DNA of 64,000 nt from Aporrectodea caliginosa (Eukaryota > Annelida > Clitellata > Crassiclitellata > Lumbricidae): assembly GCA_020284085.1 (NCBI GenBank), contig JACEVL010000418.1, positions 226,501 through 290,500 of the forward strand, read 5' to 3'. Under the pieces are notes generated by a model. The model ran no database searches. It saw only the letters and a program-made list of their open reading frames with translations, and was not told the origin of the DNA. The translations under genes and the position numbers were made by a program. Shown here piece by piece: positions 45,136-58,246 of this stretch (the stretch's first letter is position 1; every line of letters begins with the position of its first letter).

Positions 45136-46998
45136 CGAAGCCTAGTCTTTTATGTTACGATGTTGACAACAACATTTGTGGTAGATGGCAAGCCTAAGAT
45201 AGTGCCACTTGATTGCAATTTATCTGCTGAGATGGCGTAGGAAGGTATTCCACAATAGCTACACTTGATTGCAGTTTGTCTGCTAATATTGCATTAGATG
45301 GCTGCTTGACAGCGGCAGTAAAACCATTTGATGACTGATAGATTTCTATGCAGTGGGGAAATTTCTCGAGGTAGATTTCTTAACCGTTGCCGTCTTAATG
45401 CACTTTCTTGTTCTATGACTGTCAGATTAATCATATAATGAGCTGTAACGACCAGCATTTGAACGGTGACTTTGCCTTCGTTCTGACTGCATAACTGATT
45501 TTACAATAAACAGTTAACACACAAACAGAGTCATGTTATTCTATGTAATTATGAATGTATTTCATTAATGACCTCTTTTGATATGGATTCTAAGGGGCAA
45601 CCGACAGATGGGATTAACTGCTTCTTTGATGTTGCTGCGAGAATGACCTGAGCTGTGCTCGAATTACTGATCTACGCCAGGATAAGATTTAAAGCTCGAC
45701 GCTTAAATGAATTTTCCATTCATGCTTCACCATCCATGTTTCCCGTCCATCGTATGCCATCGGTCTTAAAAATTTATGGGCGTATCTTCAAAATAGAACA
45801 TGTTGGCATTGCTAAATGAATGAAATATTGTGGCACTAATTTATGCTACATGGACGTATCTTCAAGATGCAATCATCTGGCAGGATTACTAGTTGTATAA
45901 TAACTAATACACGCTGTAGTCGCTGTATGCATAGGTTTATATCCTTATGGCATAAATGTTACCCATAATTTGTGGTGTATCTTCAAAACCTGCTAGTTTT
46001 ATATGTCTTAAATGAAGCGTTATAGCTACGGCCTTCTTTCTGGCAGAACCTTCTTTGACGTCAGTCAATTCAATTACTAACAAAATCGCCATTTTGCCAA
46101 AAATAATTATTTGTTGATACGACCTTCTGCGTTTAACCCCTCGATATGTTCTTCGCCGTTTGCAACAACTGTCCCGCTCTTCAGAAGATCGTCCAGCCGT
46201 TAGTTTTTGTGTATCTTCACAATAGCGAACTACCGACCCGTGACTGTTAGAGCTCACACGAAGCTCGCAATACAAAGCTCACACGTCGTCTCTTCTACAT
46301 CAACGCTCAAGCCTTAATCGTTTACTCAGTGTGTCATCCACCCATAGGATAACTTACGACTATCAATGTCGTGAACGTAACTGAACGTCCAGCCGAATTG
46401 AGAACTCGAAACACCTGGTCTTCACCAAAACTACATGGCCTCCGCCATCATCGAATCTCGGCCACGCACTCAAGACTCTCCCATCAGATTTGCCTAACTG
46501 CGCGTGTGCAGCAGACGACTATCATCAACGACTCTCTAAATTGAATCGTCTAATTAAAATGCTCCACAACATTGTTTTATTTGTTGATTTCAGTAAATTC
46601 CCCAACTTAATCTAATTGATATCCCTTATTAACAAGACCTGGTCAGAAGTACTGATCCATTAATTAAGTTATTAATGTTAATTGAAGCCCTGTCTCTAAT
46701 CTATATGATACTCTAGGCTTCGCACGGGTTATCTCTACCTTTATAATATATCGTTCCCGCTTGATATGCATATAGTTAACTTCGGCTGCTTTGGCTGGTA
46801 CTCACCAGGTGCGCCCGAGATTAGAATTTGCTCTATTCTATATATCTGGATTTGAACATGTAAAATGTAGACCTTTCTCTTTTTCTATACCGACCGAATA
46901 ATTATAGCCTGGACCTGCTCATTTTTCGATGAATTGATCGAATGAGTCCCAACCCTTCGTCACCGCTCGTCAGTTTGAATGGACGCCACGCCATTATT
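45136..46998. other. No recognised gene
   Basis: No supported exon. A recurring GTATCTTCA(A/C)AAT word appears near 45783, 45855, 45968 and 46211 (in varying form), which may be an old repeat. The 112-codon minus ORF at 46275-45937 overlaps these words and has no recognisable domain. Confidence 0.4.
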
Positions 46999-48375
46999 GT
47001 AGTATCCAGGGCCGATGAGAGGGGGGTCAGAGGGGTTGCTGCCCGGGGCCCGGTTCTATGGAAGGGGCCCTTGGCAGGGGTCCAGAAATGTCTAAAATTT
47101 TGTTCAAACTGAAGAAATCTGTGGGTTTTGGCCTAATGCAGTCTGTAGGCCCTATATGACGAATGCTTCATGATACCTGATATCTACACACTACAAAGGG
47201 CCACGGACGTGTGTATCCGTTGTGCCTATCTAGGTCACAACCACTGCTTTATACCTTTGCCTTGCCTATACTGAGCTCCTGCGCTGAGGAATGTTTGAAA
47301 TAATATCTGCATTGTCTCTCTCGCGCGCGTTTTTTCTCTTGCAGTCGGTCTATTTCAATATCTGTCTGCATCCTCCAGTGTTCGTTTACGCGGCCTATTG
47401 TGAAAGCAGATCTTCAAGTTCGGAATACAGTCGCTAATCCATTCGTTTACTTTTAAATAAAAACGATTTAAATTAAATTTTCAAGTTTAATTGCTTCAAT
47501 TTACTAACTATGTAATGAAGCGTTATAGAGAAACCGATCTAATGAATTTCTTTACCAAAAAGCAGGACAAAAACGAATGTGACGGTGGTACCGTGGTAGT
47601 GGGACTGAAGAGGTTAGCACCGCAGATAATTCTATTAGCAATGTTGTTAACGAAAACAATTTAACAGCTGTGAAACTTAATTCAGTCTCAGTTGTCCATT
47701 CAGAGGATTTAGGAAATTAGGAGTAAGCACAGTAACAGGCGTTGGTCATCGCTCATCAGAATGATTTTGGACTAGCTGTTGGTGCAAAGTTAACTGATGC
47801 AGACAAATTTCAATTTCTGATTGAATTCTATAGGCCTATACAGACCTATGTGCTCCACAAGAATCGTATGCGTGGCCTAGCACTTCGCATTGCACAACCC
47901 CTCTGGTAAATCCTAGCTAAGCCACTTATTTAAGTCACAACTTTTGTGGTCATATTATAGTTGAATCATTTGAATTTGTAAAAACACTGCTTATCACTAT
48001 TTGGAGATTCATCAGCAGTCAGCCTAGAATTGATTATTGGTTTTCTGGCAAGCATAAAATCTTTTAAAGTTTAATAATTGAAATTTAAGTTATTATTAAA
48101 ATAAATAATACTTTAACTTGCTGCTGGATGGAAGTCATCATAATAAATAATTGATACCAAATTACCAATATTTGATATTATATTGCATTAAGTTGATGAT
48201 GAATTAGAGGATAAATTATCATCAGAAATCTGGAGCTCAATTAAGGAAAGAAAGATTAATGAAAGTCAGGATTACAAACGAGAGACAGACGCTCCTTCAA
48301 AGTCTTGCATTTTCAATTTAATAAAAAGCGAATGATGCAGCAAATCAAGCTCACAGTATCATTACTAGTAGACCT

Positions 48376-48605
48376 AAGTATTGTATTGTATTGTATTGTA
48401 TTTGAACACTTGTTATAGCGCCCCAACCAGATTTCCCATTCAGAGGCGCTCCCGACTACTGCGCGAACGCTGAATCGGAGTTTCACGCCGAAGCGCATGA
48501 GCAATTGCGAGTGAAGGACTTGCCCAGGGTCCCTACGCGGCGACTTTGAGGTGGATCCGAACCCGCAACCCTCCAGCTGCAAGGCTCCAAACATACCCCT
48601 ACACC
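48376..48605 (-). mobile_element. tRNA-derived SINE with LINE tail
   Basis: The minus strand begins GGGGCGCGGTGGTGTAGGGG (A box) and continues to GCGGGTTCGGATCC (B box). It ends GGAGCGCCTCTGAATGGG, then GGGGCGCTATAAC and TACAA repeats. The tail matches the local CR1-like LINE 3' end. It is a SINE, not a functional tRNA gene. Confidence 0.75.
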
Positions 48606-48615
48606 ACCGCGCCCC

Positions 48616-48790
48616 AGTTGTGTTGTGTTGTATTGTATTGTGTGTTGTATTGTACACGTTTATAATGCGACCGAGCCACCCGCAGTAAAGATCCGAGAAA
48701 TTAATCTCTGATAAACCGACCCGACCGGGAAGCGAACCCGGGGCGCCGGCGCGGAGAGCGGGCACCAACCCACTCGGCCACTCAGGATCC
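48616..48790 (-). mobile_element. Second tRNA-derived SINE
   Basis: The minus strand reads CTGAGTGGCCGAGTGGGTTG (A box, Ser/Leu-type) and CCCCGGGTTCGCTTCCCGG (B box), then a GGCTCGGTCGCATTATAA body and CAATACAACA repeats. It abuts the first SINE. Confidence 0.75.
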
Positions 48791-49027
48791 TTAGTAGTAG
48801 TAGAAGTGGAGTTGATGATCATGGTAGGCTACAGAGCGAGTTGTTGATGTAGTCCATGTAGACAATGCAGCAACTCATTCTCTTGCAATTGGATATCATA
48901 ATGCGATAACTGGCTTTTAAAAATAATTTATCACATTCACATTATCACATTTTAATATTTCTGTACTTTCTTTATAATTAGAGTCAGAGATGGACCTTTT
49001 AAACCAGAAATTGATTTTCACATTTAC

Positions 49028-49029
<2 letters not shown>

Positions 49030-49125
<96 letters not shown>
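49030..49125. repeat. TTA microsatellite
   Basis: About 32 TTA units inside the hAT-like element. Confidence 0.95.
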
Positions 49126-49126
<1 letters not shown>

Positions 49127-49284
49127 ACTTATTATTATTCATCATATGTAGTTTGATAGCCTTTTTATAGGCTTACATCAGACTTGGGCTTAATGATAAA
49201 ATTGAAAAAACGAGGGGCCCTGATGGACCGTGAAAAGTGTCTGCCCCGGGGCCCGCCTTGGCTCTCGACGCCCATGGTAGTATC

Positions 49285-50429
49285 CCCGTGCAAGGACCGT
49301 GCTAGCCGAATATTTACATTTCTGAAAGAAGTCAGCATCGGTAAGCGAACCGCGATACCCACGCTCTCTATAATAGCACAGAGGCGCAGGAGACGCAACA
49401 CACGCAACTCTTACCAATGTAGCTAGATGACGTCTTTGGCTTGTCGGAGAATTTCCGAAATGCCTTGCGAATGCTCTGTTTAGAAGGCCGTGTACCAAAT
49501 GACGTAATAAAAAGAACTCATAAATGGCGGCGTAATTTGCAACGGTAGCCACCACTTTGAAATTTTAAATGCCCATATATCAGCATTTAAAATAATTTCC
49601 ACTGGTTAACGAGGCTGTCAACACCCGAGCCTGCTTGGATCCCAGACAAAATCGCGCTGAAAGCTAGTATCTCCGCTGTTGGCTGACTGGATCTGGGGCA
49701 GGGAGAAGGTCCAGGCCAATGGTGATGAATGCGTTTTATATTTTGCACAGCATATATATAATTATGGCAAGTCCCCTTTCCTTCGAAGAGCTTCCAATTC
49801 ACGCTATGTGGGAAGCGATAAGAATTTTATTCAACCGTTATTATTATTATTATTTATTGTCGATTTTTCAGCAACGCCGCCATTTAAAAGGACAATACGT
49901 TGCCACTGACGATTGTGACGTCGTTGGCCTTCAATATGGCAGACGGGCATCGTTTATATTGGAAGAGAAGTTTATCAGTGCAATCGAATCGTATTCTGAG
50001 CGGATCAGCTTCAACTAATAAGTCTCTCCAGGTCACTAGTGGTTTTTCGATAAGCAAGGTTGTTGTACAGTGCGTTTGCAGGTGGTTCAATAAAGCGCGT
50101 ACTTGCTTACTTACCTATTTACTTAAAATCCAACACTAAAGATTACGCGATCCTCAGAAATTTTGTTAAAATAGGCCTAGCAGGACTTTTAAATTTTAAT
50201 AATAATAATAATAATAATAATAGTATTTTTATAATATTATATTATATTTATTCTTTCCATCAAACAACATCAATACTAAAAGCTACAATTAACAAGGATG
50301 CAGTAGCTGTTGTCTAAAATGAACATCATAAGTGCCGTTAGTGTCACTTCTCCCCTAGGTCTGGCTAAAGTGCCGCGAAAAGCCACCGAGTTGAACCACT
50401 GGAAAGTAATAGGTTTTCCCAAGGTCCGT
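49285..50429. other. No recognised gene
   Basis: Short ORFs on both strands overlap each other and look like background. A small AAT tract lies at about 50196-50222. Confidence 0.4.
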
Positions 50430-50930
50430 CTATCTTCTACTCAATCTGTTCTCAATGCTGCTGCTCGATTGATTGCTCAGCTTCATAAACACTCCCATAA
50501 TTATATCATCGTTCATGGTCAACCATTGGCTTCCTCTCTCTCTGACCGCATTCAGTCTAAAGTCCTTGCTTTGGTCCTCAAATCAAAACTTGGTCTTGCC
50601 CCAAAATACCTCAGGGATGTCATTCTTCCTCCTCGTTCCGCATCTTCGCATCGGTCTCTCCGATCTCTCGACTGGTCTGACTTATTTGTCCCACGAGCTA
50701 GGACCACGATTGCTCAAACTCGATTCTTTGCCATTATTGGGCCCTCTTTGTGGAATACCCTTCCATTCACTCTGCGTCAGACTTTCCTCTCTGGATCACT
50801 GTCTTCATCTCTCGCTCTCCTTAAAACCTATTTCTTCTCTCGGGGTTTTCGCACTGGGAGCTCTACTGAATGGCCACGGCTGTGAGCGGCGTTATATAAA
50901 TTACTAATTACATTACATTACACTACATTA
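50430..50930 (+). mobile_element. CR1-like LINE 3' end
   Basis: Plus strand: STQSVLNAAARLIAQL, LGLAPKYLRDVILPP, then FAIIGPSLWNTLPFTLR and SLALLKTYFFSRGFRTGSST, stop at 50885. The tail GCGTTATATAAATTAC-like text is followed by TTACA repeats to 50930. Truncated 5' end; the remaining frame is open. Confidence 0.82.
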
Positions 50931-51475
50931 AAGAGACCCTGCAGTAAGAAGCAGGGTTTTCTGTTCGTCTCCTGTGGACAGCGTCACGCTACGCCCTAGA
51001 TCTGATATAAAAAATTTTGCCCACTAATGTTAATAACTAAGGTCTCGATAGCTAGAGGCGCGAAAGAGTACGTGTTTAAAAGTGCATTGTACTTGGTCAT
51101 TTTTCTCTGCGTGGCGACCTCGGCTATCGCTGCCGTGGCCTGGACGTATGATGGAACGTCGCGTTCCACACCAGATGACGACCCGCGCGCAATGGGATCA
51201 TTGTCAGGCCGCCTGGTCTGCTGCCGTCCGTGCGTAGTAGACCTAGTGGTTCTTTGATGGATGGGATCCTGCCTTCGAAAGGGAGCGGTGTATTTATATA
51301 CATGTAATTGATTGTGTTATGTCGAGCAATTCAGCCGAAGCCGAGAGAACAGGACAGACCACGGCGACCTCTGGCGTCAATTCTGGCTCCACAAGCGCAT
51401 GTGTGTGGTTCACATATTGCGACCCCAAGGCGTAAGACGACCGCCAACCGTACGTCCTCGTTGTCCTGTCTCAAC
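50931..51475. other. No recognised gene
   Basis: A 76-codon ORF at 51027-51257 starts with a hydrophobic stretch (LYLVIFLCVATSAIAAVAW) that could pass as a signal anchor, but nothing downstream supports a gene. Confidence 0.35.
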
Positions 51476-52330
<855 letters not shown>

Positions 52331-52739
52331 AAGCACATGACCGATTTATAGTTTAAATAATTAAGCCAGCTGTATCCTGTTTTCATAGTATTCAATAGGT
52401 GGCGCGTCGGCGTGTTTAAACCGTCTCAACATTCGATTGTTTCCTTTCGTTGTTATAGTGTGCTTGGCAAAGATTTGCTTGATTTTCGGACATCTAGCCG
52501 GATTACATTAATAGCCGTTTGGATTTTGCACAATTTCGTTCCTATTATCCTCGGTGTTTTGGCGTTTCAACTAAAACCTACTACTTCCTACTTTTACACT
52601 TAAATTCATTTTTTTAATCTATTTGATGAACAATGTACACCAAAACGCGGTCAGCTGCAGTAGGTTTTCAAAAAGGATATACTAACTTACTTACTTACTT
52701 TACAATGTTCTTCGCTATGTGGCTCAGCAATACGAAGAG

Positions 52740-53460
52740 TAGGCTAAAACGTACTACACGTTAACTTCTTTTCTCTACGGTCCGCGGCGTTCGGCCTACG
52801 CTCGTTGGCGAAAGGATTCCGCTGAGCCGCTTACATCTCCATCATCGGCTGGGTCGCCTCCTCCGACTCGGAGTGGCGTCCAGCCAGCCACATCGAACAT
52901 TCGCCCGTTAAGTAATAAATTCTTGGAGACTTCTTTCGAATAGCATCGATCTATTCGTTATCACTGAATCTTGGCATGGATCGTCGACGGACGTTGCCTT
53001 CGGTCGCTCTTCCCCGCCTACTTTCCCCTCCATCGACCGCCATAGGTCTGGAGCTCTGGATTCAGACCCTCATGGAGGCGGACTTGTCATCTTCCAACGA
53101 GCATCGCTCTGTACAACAAAGATCAACCTCTCCTCGTCTCCGACCACATTCGAGGCACTTGCGGCTACTGTCTTGACGCTACGAGCGCCACTAGTGTCAA
53201 CCGACCGGGTTCTTCCTCGCCAATGCGGATCTTCTTTGATAAATTTGATACCATGTTGGAACAGTTCGCACTATATAACTCGCACATCATAGTCACTGGA
53301 GACTTAAATCTACAACTCGAGAATCTCAACTCGCCGGCCGACGTGGACTCAGCGTGTTGCTTAGCCAACACATCGGTATGGTGGCTGGCTCGATGTCTTC
53401 AGCACACGCTAGTAGATCTTCAGATCATTCCAACGACTTGGCAACAATACGAGTAGGCTG
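52740..53460 (+). mobile_element. LINE APE-endonuclease fragment
   Basis: The plus strand reads SLFVITESWHGSST-like text near 52950 and VSDHIRGTCGYC-like text near 53135. It is open from 53223 with FFDKFDTMLEQFALYNSHII and VTGDLNLQLENL, then DVDS. The ITESW and TGDLN motifs are metal/active-site signatures of apurinic-type endonucleases at the N-terminus of CR1/Jockey LINE ORF2. The fragment lacks the RT and is frameshifted. Confidence 0.65.
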
Positions 53461-53479
53461 TAAAAGTGGTCGCAGCTAG

Positions 53480-53815
53480 TTCACGTTCTTTTCATCCAAT
53501 TACTGCGTTTCGTCACTCCTGAGAAGCAGGTCACATTTCTGCAGCAACACTTACACAAGGCAATAGGACACAAAAGCATGTGGCAAAGGAGCACGTGTGT
53601 AGGCCTATAGAAACATTTCAATGAAAACGCATTACACGCTGAACATCAGTGAAGCCTAAAGGTTAATGTTGTGCACGTACAGTTTGTATTTCGCTGGGTG
53701 ATCAGCATAATAGACATGAAATTCAACGAACTTATTGACGCCTAACTTTAATTGCATTTCATCAGCGCCTTAGTGTATGATTCAGAAAGGCTTCAAATAA
53801 TCGTGGAAAAGTCAA
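53480..53815. repeat. Dispersed repeat, paired with 42.8 kb copy
   Basis: Second copy of the 42785-43130 sequence, in the same orientation, with moderate divergence. Confidence 0.55.
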
Positions 53816-54660
53816 ATCTTGTGCCATGGTTGTATATATTATCGAGACTCAGCCTGGGTCTTGTGGCATCTCAGGGCAGCAGGGTTTACGGATGTCTTAA
53901 TCTCGTTGTCTTGAATAATTACTGCTTTGGCCTCAGTCTCCTTTTTGAGGTCGGGTCTTGGCTCTTTTGAAAATGTCACTAGGCAAGGACTTGTCCTGTC
54001 TTGGAAAAGCCTTCAGGGCAAATCCGACCTTAAACTGTTACTGTTTGAATCAGCGGAACTCTTCGTTCATACAAATTCCAAAGCTGGCGAACACCCGAAT
54101 CCACACACTGTGCGGGGATTCTAGCCTTCTCCCGATTTACCAACGCAAGGAGTTGTTGTTTTCGTGGCCTCACCAACTTATAAACGAAGGCATATAAGTT
54201 GGTGGGGCCACGTTGAAAGTCCATTTTGCTAATGAAACATGAAATTCCTCACAAAAAGTGGTACAAAGGCAGCCTTGTGGAGCAGCATATTTCGAAAAAA
54301 CATTTGACAGGTAGGTTAAGTTTGGACCACCCTACTGAATATTCCTTCTGTTCTGAAGGTTTACAAAAACTACAGCAGAGAAACAAACATTGCATTCTTC
54401 AAAGCAGAATCTGCATTTGATCACATAAATATGTCAGACAGGTTCGCTATTTTGTTAGCTACCATCGCCGCCGTTGATACCACATGTGGATATCAAGCTT
54501 AAAATGAAGGATGGGTGCGAATGCCCGTAAAGTCATGAAATCCAATGCAAGCATTGGACTCCTAAACTGCCCTCCTGATGATGATGATGAATCGCAAGCA
54601 AGCTTAAAATGAGAACGAATGCCCGTTGTCAGTTTCAACTGTTCATAACAAGCAATCACT
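53816..54660. other. No recognised gene; short perfect-looking hairpin
   Basis: At 54163-54212 the arm CGTGGCCTCACCAACTTATA and its near-exact complement (19 of 20) flank a 10-base loop. No protein or known RNA is recognised nearby. Confidence 0.45.
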
Positions 54661-54699
54661 TGTCAGCAAGACTAGATAATATATTCCAAGAGACAATTA

Positions 54700-55068
54700 C
54701 AAGGAAGTGATGGAATTGTGCTACTGATTCTCGGAGAGACGGTCCGTGATGGGATGTATCGTTTCAGACAGCCAAGTGCTTATGGCTACATGGATAACAA
54801 AAGTTGTCTAGCCTACTGCTTTGAGACCAATCTTTTTAGAGATCAATTTCAATTGACAGCCTCTGCGAGAAGAAACATCACTGCATTCTGTCTATTTGCA
54901 AGTCATATTATAAGCGGGAGAGCATTGACAGCTGGTCCGGTGGCATCTGATACACCAGTTAACGACGACTTGCAGTTGTACAAGCAGATCAGGCGTGAAG
55001 AGGATAATAATTCTACAATAAAAGTCTACAGTTATTGTAGACTTTTAAGCAATAGATGTTTTGAATGA
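54700..55068 (+). pseudogene. Fragment of uncharacterised transposon-type protein
   Basis: This 116-codon frame has LFRDQFQLTASARRNITAFC, then SHIISGRALTAG and ASDTPVNDDLQLYKQI. From general memory it resembles the middle part of the same uncharacterised invertebrate family whose other parts are at 3.7-4.2, 19.8 and 25.4 kb (words LFRDEF, L(T)xxE, FC-LF, APLNDL). In a neighbouring frame just upstream the bases read DNYKEVMEL. It is truncated and probably dead. Confidence 0.4.
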
Positions 55069-56113
55069 ATATCTGTTTTCTTATGATTACCTCAAGCTAC
55101 TAATCAATCTATGATTCATGCTATTCAACTCTTATTCAGTGTGTGATATAACATATGCCTATGTCCTGAAATTGTTATAATTGTGAATACAAGTGTATAG
55201 AAACTTTTGTGCTCACTGAGCAATGTCTAAATGCGTCTGATCTTGAAATCTTTATACAGAATTTAACCTGTATACAAAAGAAACAATCTTAGTAATTATG
55301 CTCATTAACTTTCAAAAAGAGTTTTTTGAATCACAGTATTGCCACATGTGAAGCTCTGCCCTGCAGTTATGTGCAGCTCTACCATGTGACATATACAGCT
55401 ATGTACTGTCACATGTTTAGTTCTACCCTGCCATGGGTAGCCCTGCAGCTGTAACCTTTCATATGTGAATTTATACACCCTGTTAAATTTTCGTAAACTT
55501 TGTTTTTCAAATGATGAGAGTTCTAAGACATTCAACCGTTCAAAGCCGTATGCAAGCAGTGGTGTAAATCAACTAAACTAAGCTCTACGCCGATAATCAC
55601 CCTTTCTATTAAACCAAGTCGTTTGTTAGGATTTTCGAATTCGTACGAGCAGATACTCAGTGTGTCATAATTATAAGAATAACTTTATAAATATTTAAAC
55701 ATAAATATTTGTTTTGTTCAGCATAAAATGCAAACCATGTATTTAAATTTAAACCACGCCTATACACGTACAAATACCACTCTATGGACTACGTTCTAAG
55801 CTAATGATCAAGGACCCAACATCTATTCTGCCTACTGTTAATAGTTAGATGGCTTAGGCCATTGAGAGCATGTAACGAAATTTGAGCCGAGGATCTGATC
55901 TTGGAAAACGAAAGTCGCTCTTCTCTTGATGATTGTTAAAGGAATAAGATGACGACGTCCAAGAGCGATCCTTTGGCACCTGTAGTCCCTATCAACCTTC
56001 CAGTTGTTCTATGCACGCTTGCAGTCCTATAACGGAAAAACAGAAATTTTTATGCATCGCGACTACTACTTGGGAGACGCCATTGCAAAGTCATTTGACG
56101 TTTTCTAATATAC
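55069..56113. other. No recognised gene
   Basis: Nothing supported. Around 55330-55460 short words (CTGCAG, ACATGTGA, TGCAGCTCTACC) recur irregularly. Confidence 0.4.
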
Positions 56114-56121
56114 AATCAAGT

Positions 56122-57456
56122 CAGTGTGATTCTCCTTACAGATTTTATTTTAGTCATAGTAACAGTTATAGTTAATGGTTTTTTATTTTAGTTATAGTTA
56201 TAGTTATAGCTATAGTTAGTATTATTTGTTAGTTATAGTTATAGTTAATGGATTGTTATTTTAGTTACTACTTAGTTACAATAATTAAGGCTATAAGCAA
56301 AATTGTGTGTATTAACCAATGAGATATATTATTAACGCTAGAGGGAACATGACGTATATTCCCTTCGCACATATTTGAAGCCACAACCATAGATATAATA
56401 ACACCTTAACGAGAGCTCGGCAGTTAATGCAAATTGAAATGACGCATTTTGATTGGTTGAAATTCATGGACGCAGTCAAGCTTAAGCGAGACTGTTTAAT
56501 TTCTTTTCAAAGCTTACGACTTGCAAAAAGTACAACACACAAAATAACAACTTATCGATTAAATAATAATCCAGCGGCCTCGTTTTCTGACTTTAATAAG
56601 TTGCTACATCCACACACTACACAATTTAACTTTCGATCGTGTCGCCATTTTGAGCGGCCACAGGGTCAAGGCCGTTATGGTTACCCGTTGAGCGGCCAAA
56701 GGGTCACAGCCTCACCATGGATGGTAGATGCGTGCTCTAGTGATATATTTATATATTATACATCTCTATGGTATTAACGCGCTGTTTCACAATTTGCTCA
56801 GAGCTTTGATAGCCTTAGAAGCATGGGTGCATTCAGCTTCATGAATACACAACTTTCCAAAGTAATTGACAAATAATATTGCATAATAAGAATATCAATA
56901 ATTAAAGTTACTGGAACTTGCTGACTAATGATGATACCTGTGTCAATGTAGAAGACAATTTCATATTTTACTGATGTTTTACAAATACAGAAAGAGCAGG
57001 AAAGCAACAAAATAATGATTGATTATGTACAATGCATGCAATCACTCGAGTCATAGCAATCATTTCTGTAACTAGTCTGTCTCGAACATTCACTTGGTTG
57101 ACTCTGGTTTGAAACACTCTGCTATAGGACCGTATGGTAGACTTGACAGTGGAACAGCTGGCGGGTTGCTTACCATGCTATGCAAGCTACTTACACGAAA
57201 AATCCGGGGCGAACATAGGCTATTATTTATCTCGCATTTTTCGTTCTCGTGTATGTCGAATTGTCTATATTGCACTTCCTATGTTTTTTTTTATTAACGA
57301 AATTAAAGATGAATTTTCGTTATTGTTATTTTATTTATGGTTATAGTTATAGTTAATGATATTTTTTAGTTATACTTATAGTTATAGTTAACGAAATCAT
57401 TTTATTTTCGTTAACGAACATTTTCGTTTTCGTTATCGTTAACGAGAATCACACTG
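56122..57456. mobile_element. hAT-type non-autonomous transposon
   Basis: A perfect 8-bp target duplication AATCAAGT (56114-56121 and 57457-57464) flanks perfect inverted ends CAGTGTGATTCTC. Both subterminal regions carry repeated GTTATA/TTATAG words (56165-56260 and 57335-57395), probably subterminal transposase sites. The 1,335-bp interior has no transposase; the 116-codon ORF at 56427-56777 is unrecognised. Confidence 0.88.
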
Positions 57457-57464
57457 AATCAAGT

Positions 57465-58062
57465 ATTATGACGTTGTAGTTTAAGTTTGACTCTAAAAAA
57501 ATAAATAACTCTGCGAGAGTCTATGTTCTTTAGAATTTGAGACGGTGAGATAGAGCAACAATCCATGCGTAGAAATTTAACCAGTTGGAAATGTAAACAG
57601 GACCAAATACATGCAAACAATTCCATGTTTAGAATAAGATATCGAACAGAAATATCGATGTGGAAAGACCAAAGAAGAAATATTTCGATAACAAAAGTTA
57701 TAATATACTAATACTTCAATAACACTCTTTCATCTACAAAGAAGGTGTCTACTGATTAGACCTGTGCTGCGCAAGTGCGCATAGTGTAGTCTTGACTTTT
57801 GCATCATTTACCGACAGTTTTGATTTTGTACCGACTGCTGTAATAATTGTGATATTCCTGATGCTATGACAAAAATGACATACTTTTAGTCTTACTGTGC
57901 GGAGAGAGATGCATTCATGGTTGATGCTTTTCATGAGAAAATCTTGATATTGACAGGAAATTTTCAAGTATTGGCCCTACCCAGTAATTTAAAAAAGCCC
58001 ACCCTAATCATGGACATCCTAGAAAGACTGCACTATGGACTGGACTGATAGAATTATATCAG

Positions 58063-58093
<31 letters not shown>

Positions 58094-58246
58094 TAATCAT
58101 TGGTGGCATAAAATGGATTACCTACGCTCAGCAAAATTCGTCCAGTACTGAAACTTAAACCTATCTTTGACAAAGCCATTTTGTCTTATTAGAAAATGAC
58201 GCCAATGAATCTTTCACACAATGTTATTAGTTGGGTCTAAACTCAC
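57465..58246. other. No recognised gene; TA repeat
   Basis: TA microsatellite at about 58061-58090. No exon is seen before the broken Ig exon. Confidence 0.4.

Larger units (their letters stand above)
47007..49276. mobile_element. hAT-like transposon with nested SINEs
   Basis: A perfect 8-bp target duplication GTAGTATC lies at 46999-47006 and 49277-49284. Ends read inward as CAGGGCCGATGAGAGG and CATGGGCGTCGAGAGC. Both subterminal regions are GC-rich (GGGGCCC). Near 47515-47570 a frame reads MKRYRETDLMNFFTKKQDK, like the start of ZBED/hAT or ZMYM-type transposases (general memory), followed by decay. Two tRNA-derived SINEs and a TTA array sit inside. 2,270 bp, non-functional. Confidence 0.7.

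Noticed and set aside
45937..46275. 112-codon minus ORF
   Set aside because: Overlaps recurring GTATCTTCAAAA words and has no recognisable protein feature.
48620..48790. tRNA-Ser/Leu-like sequence
   Set aside because: A and B boxes are present, but the acceptor stem and variable arm do not close, and a repeat-type body and tail follow. Called as a SINE.
50060..50317. 85-codon ORF with Asn run
   Set aside because: Crosses an AAT microsatellite and has background composition.
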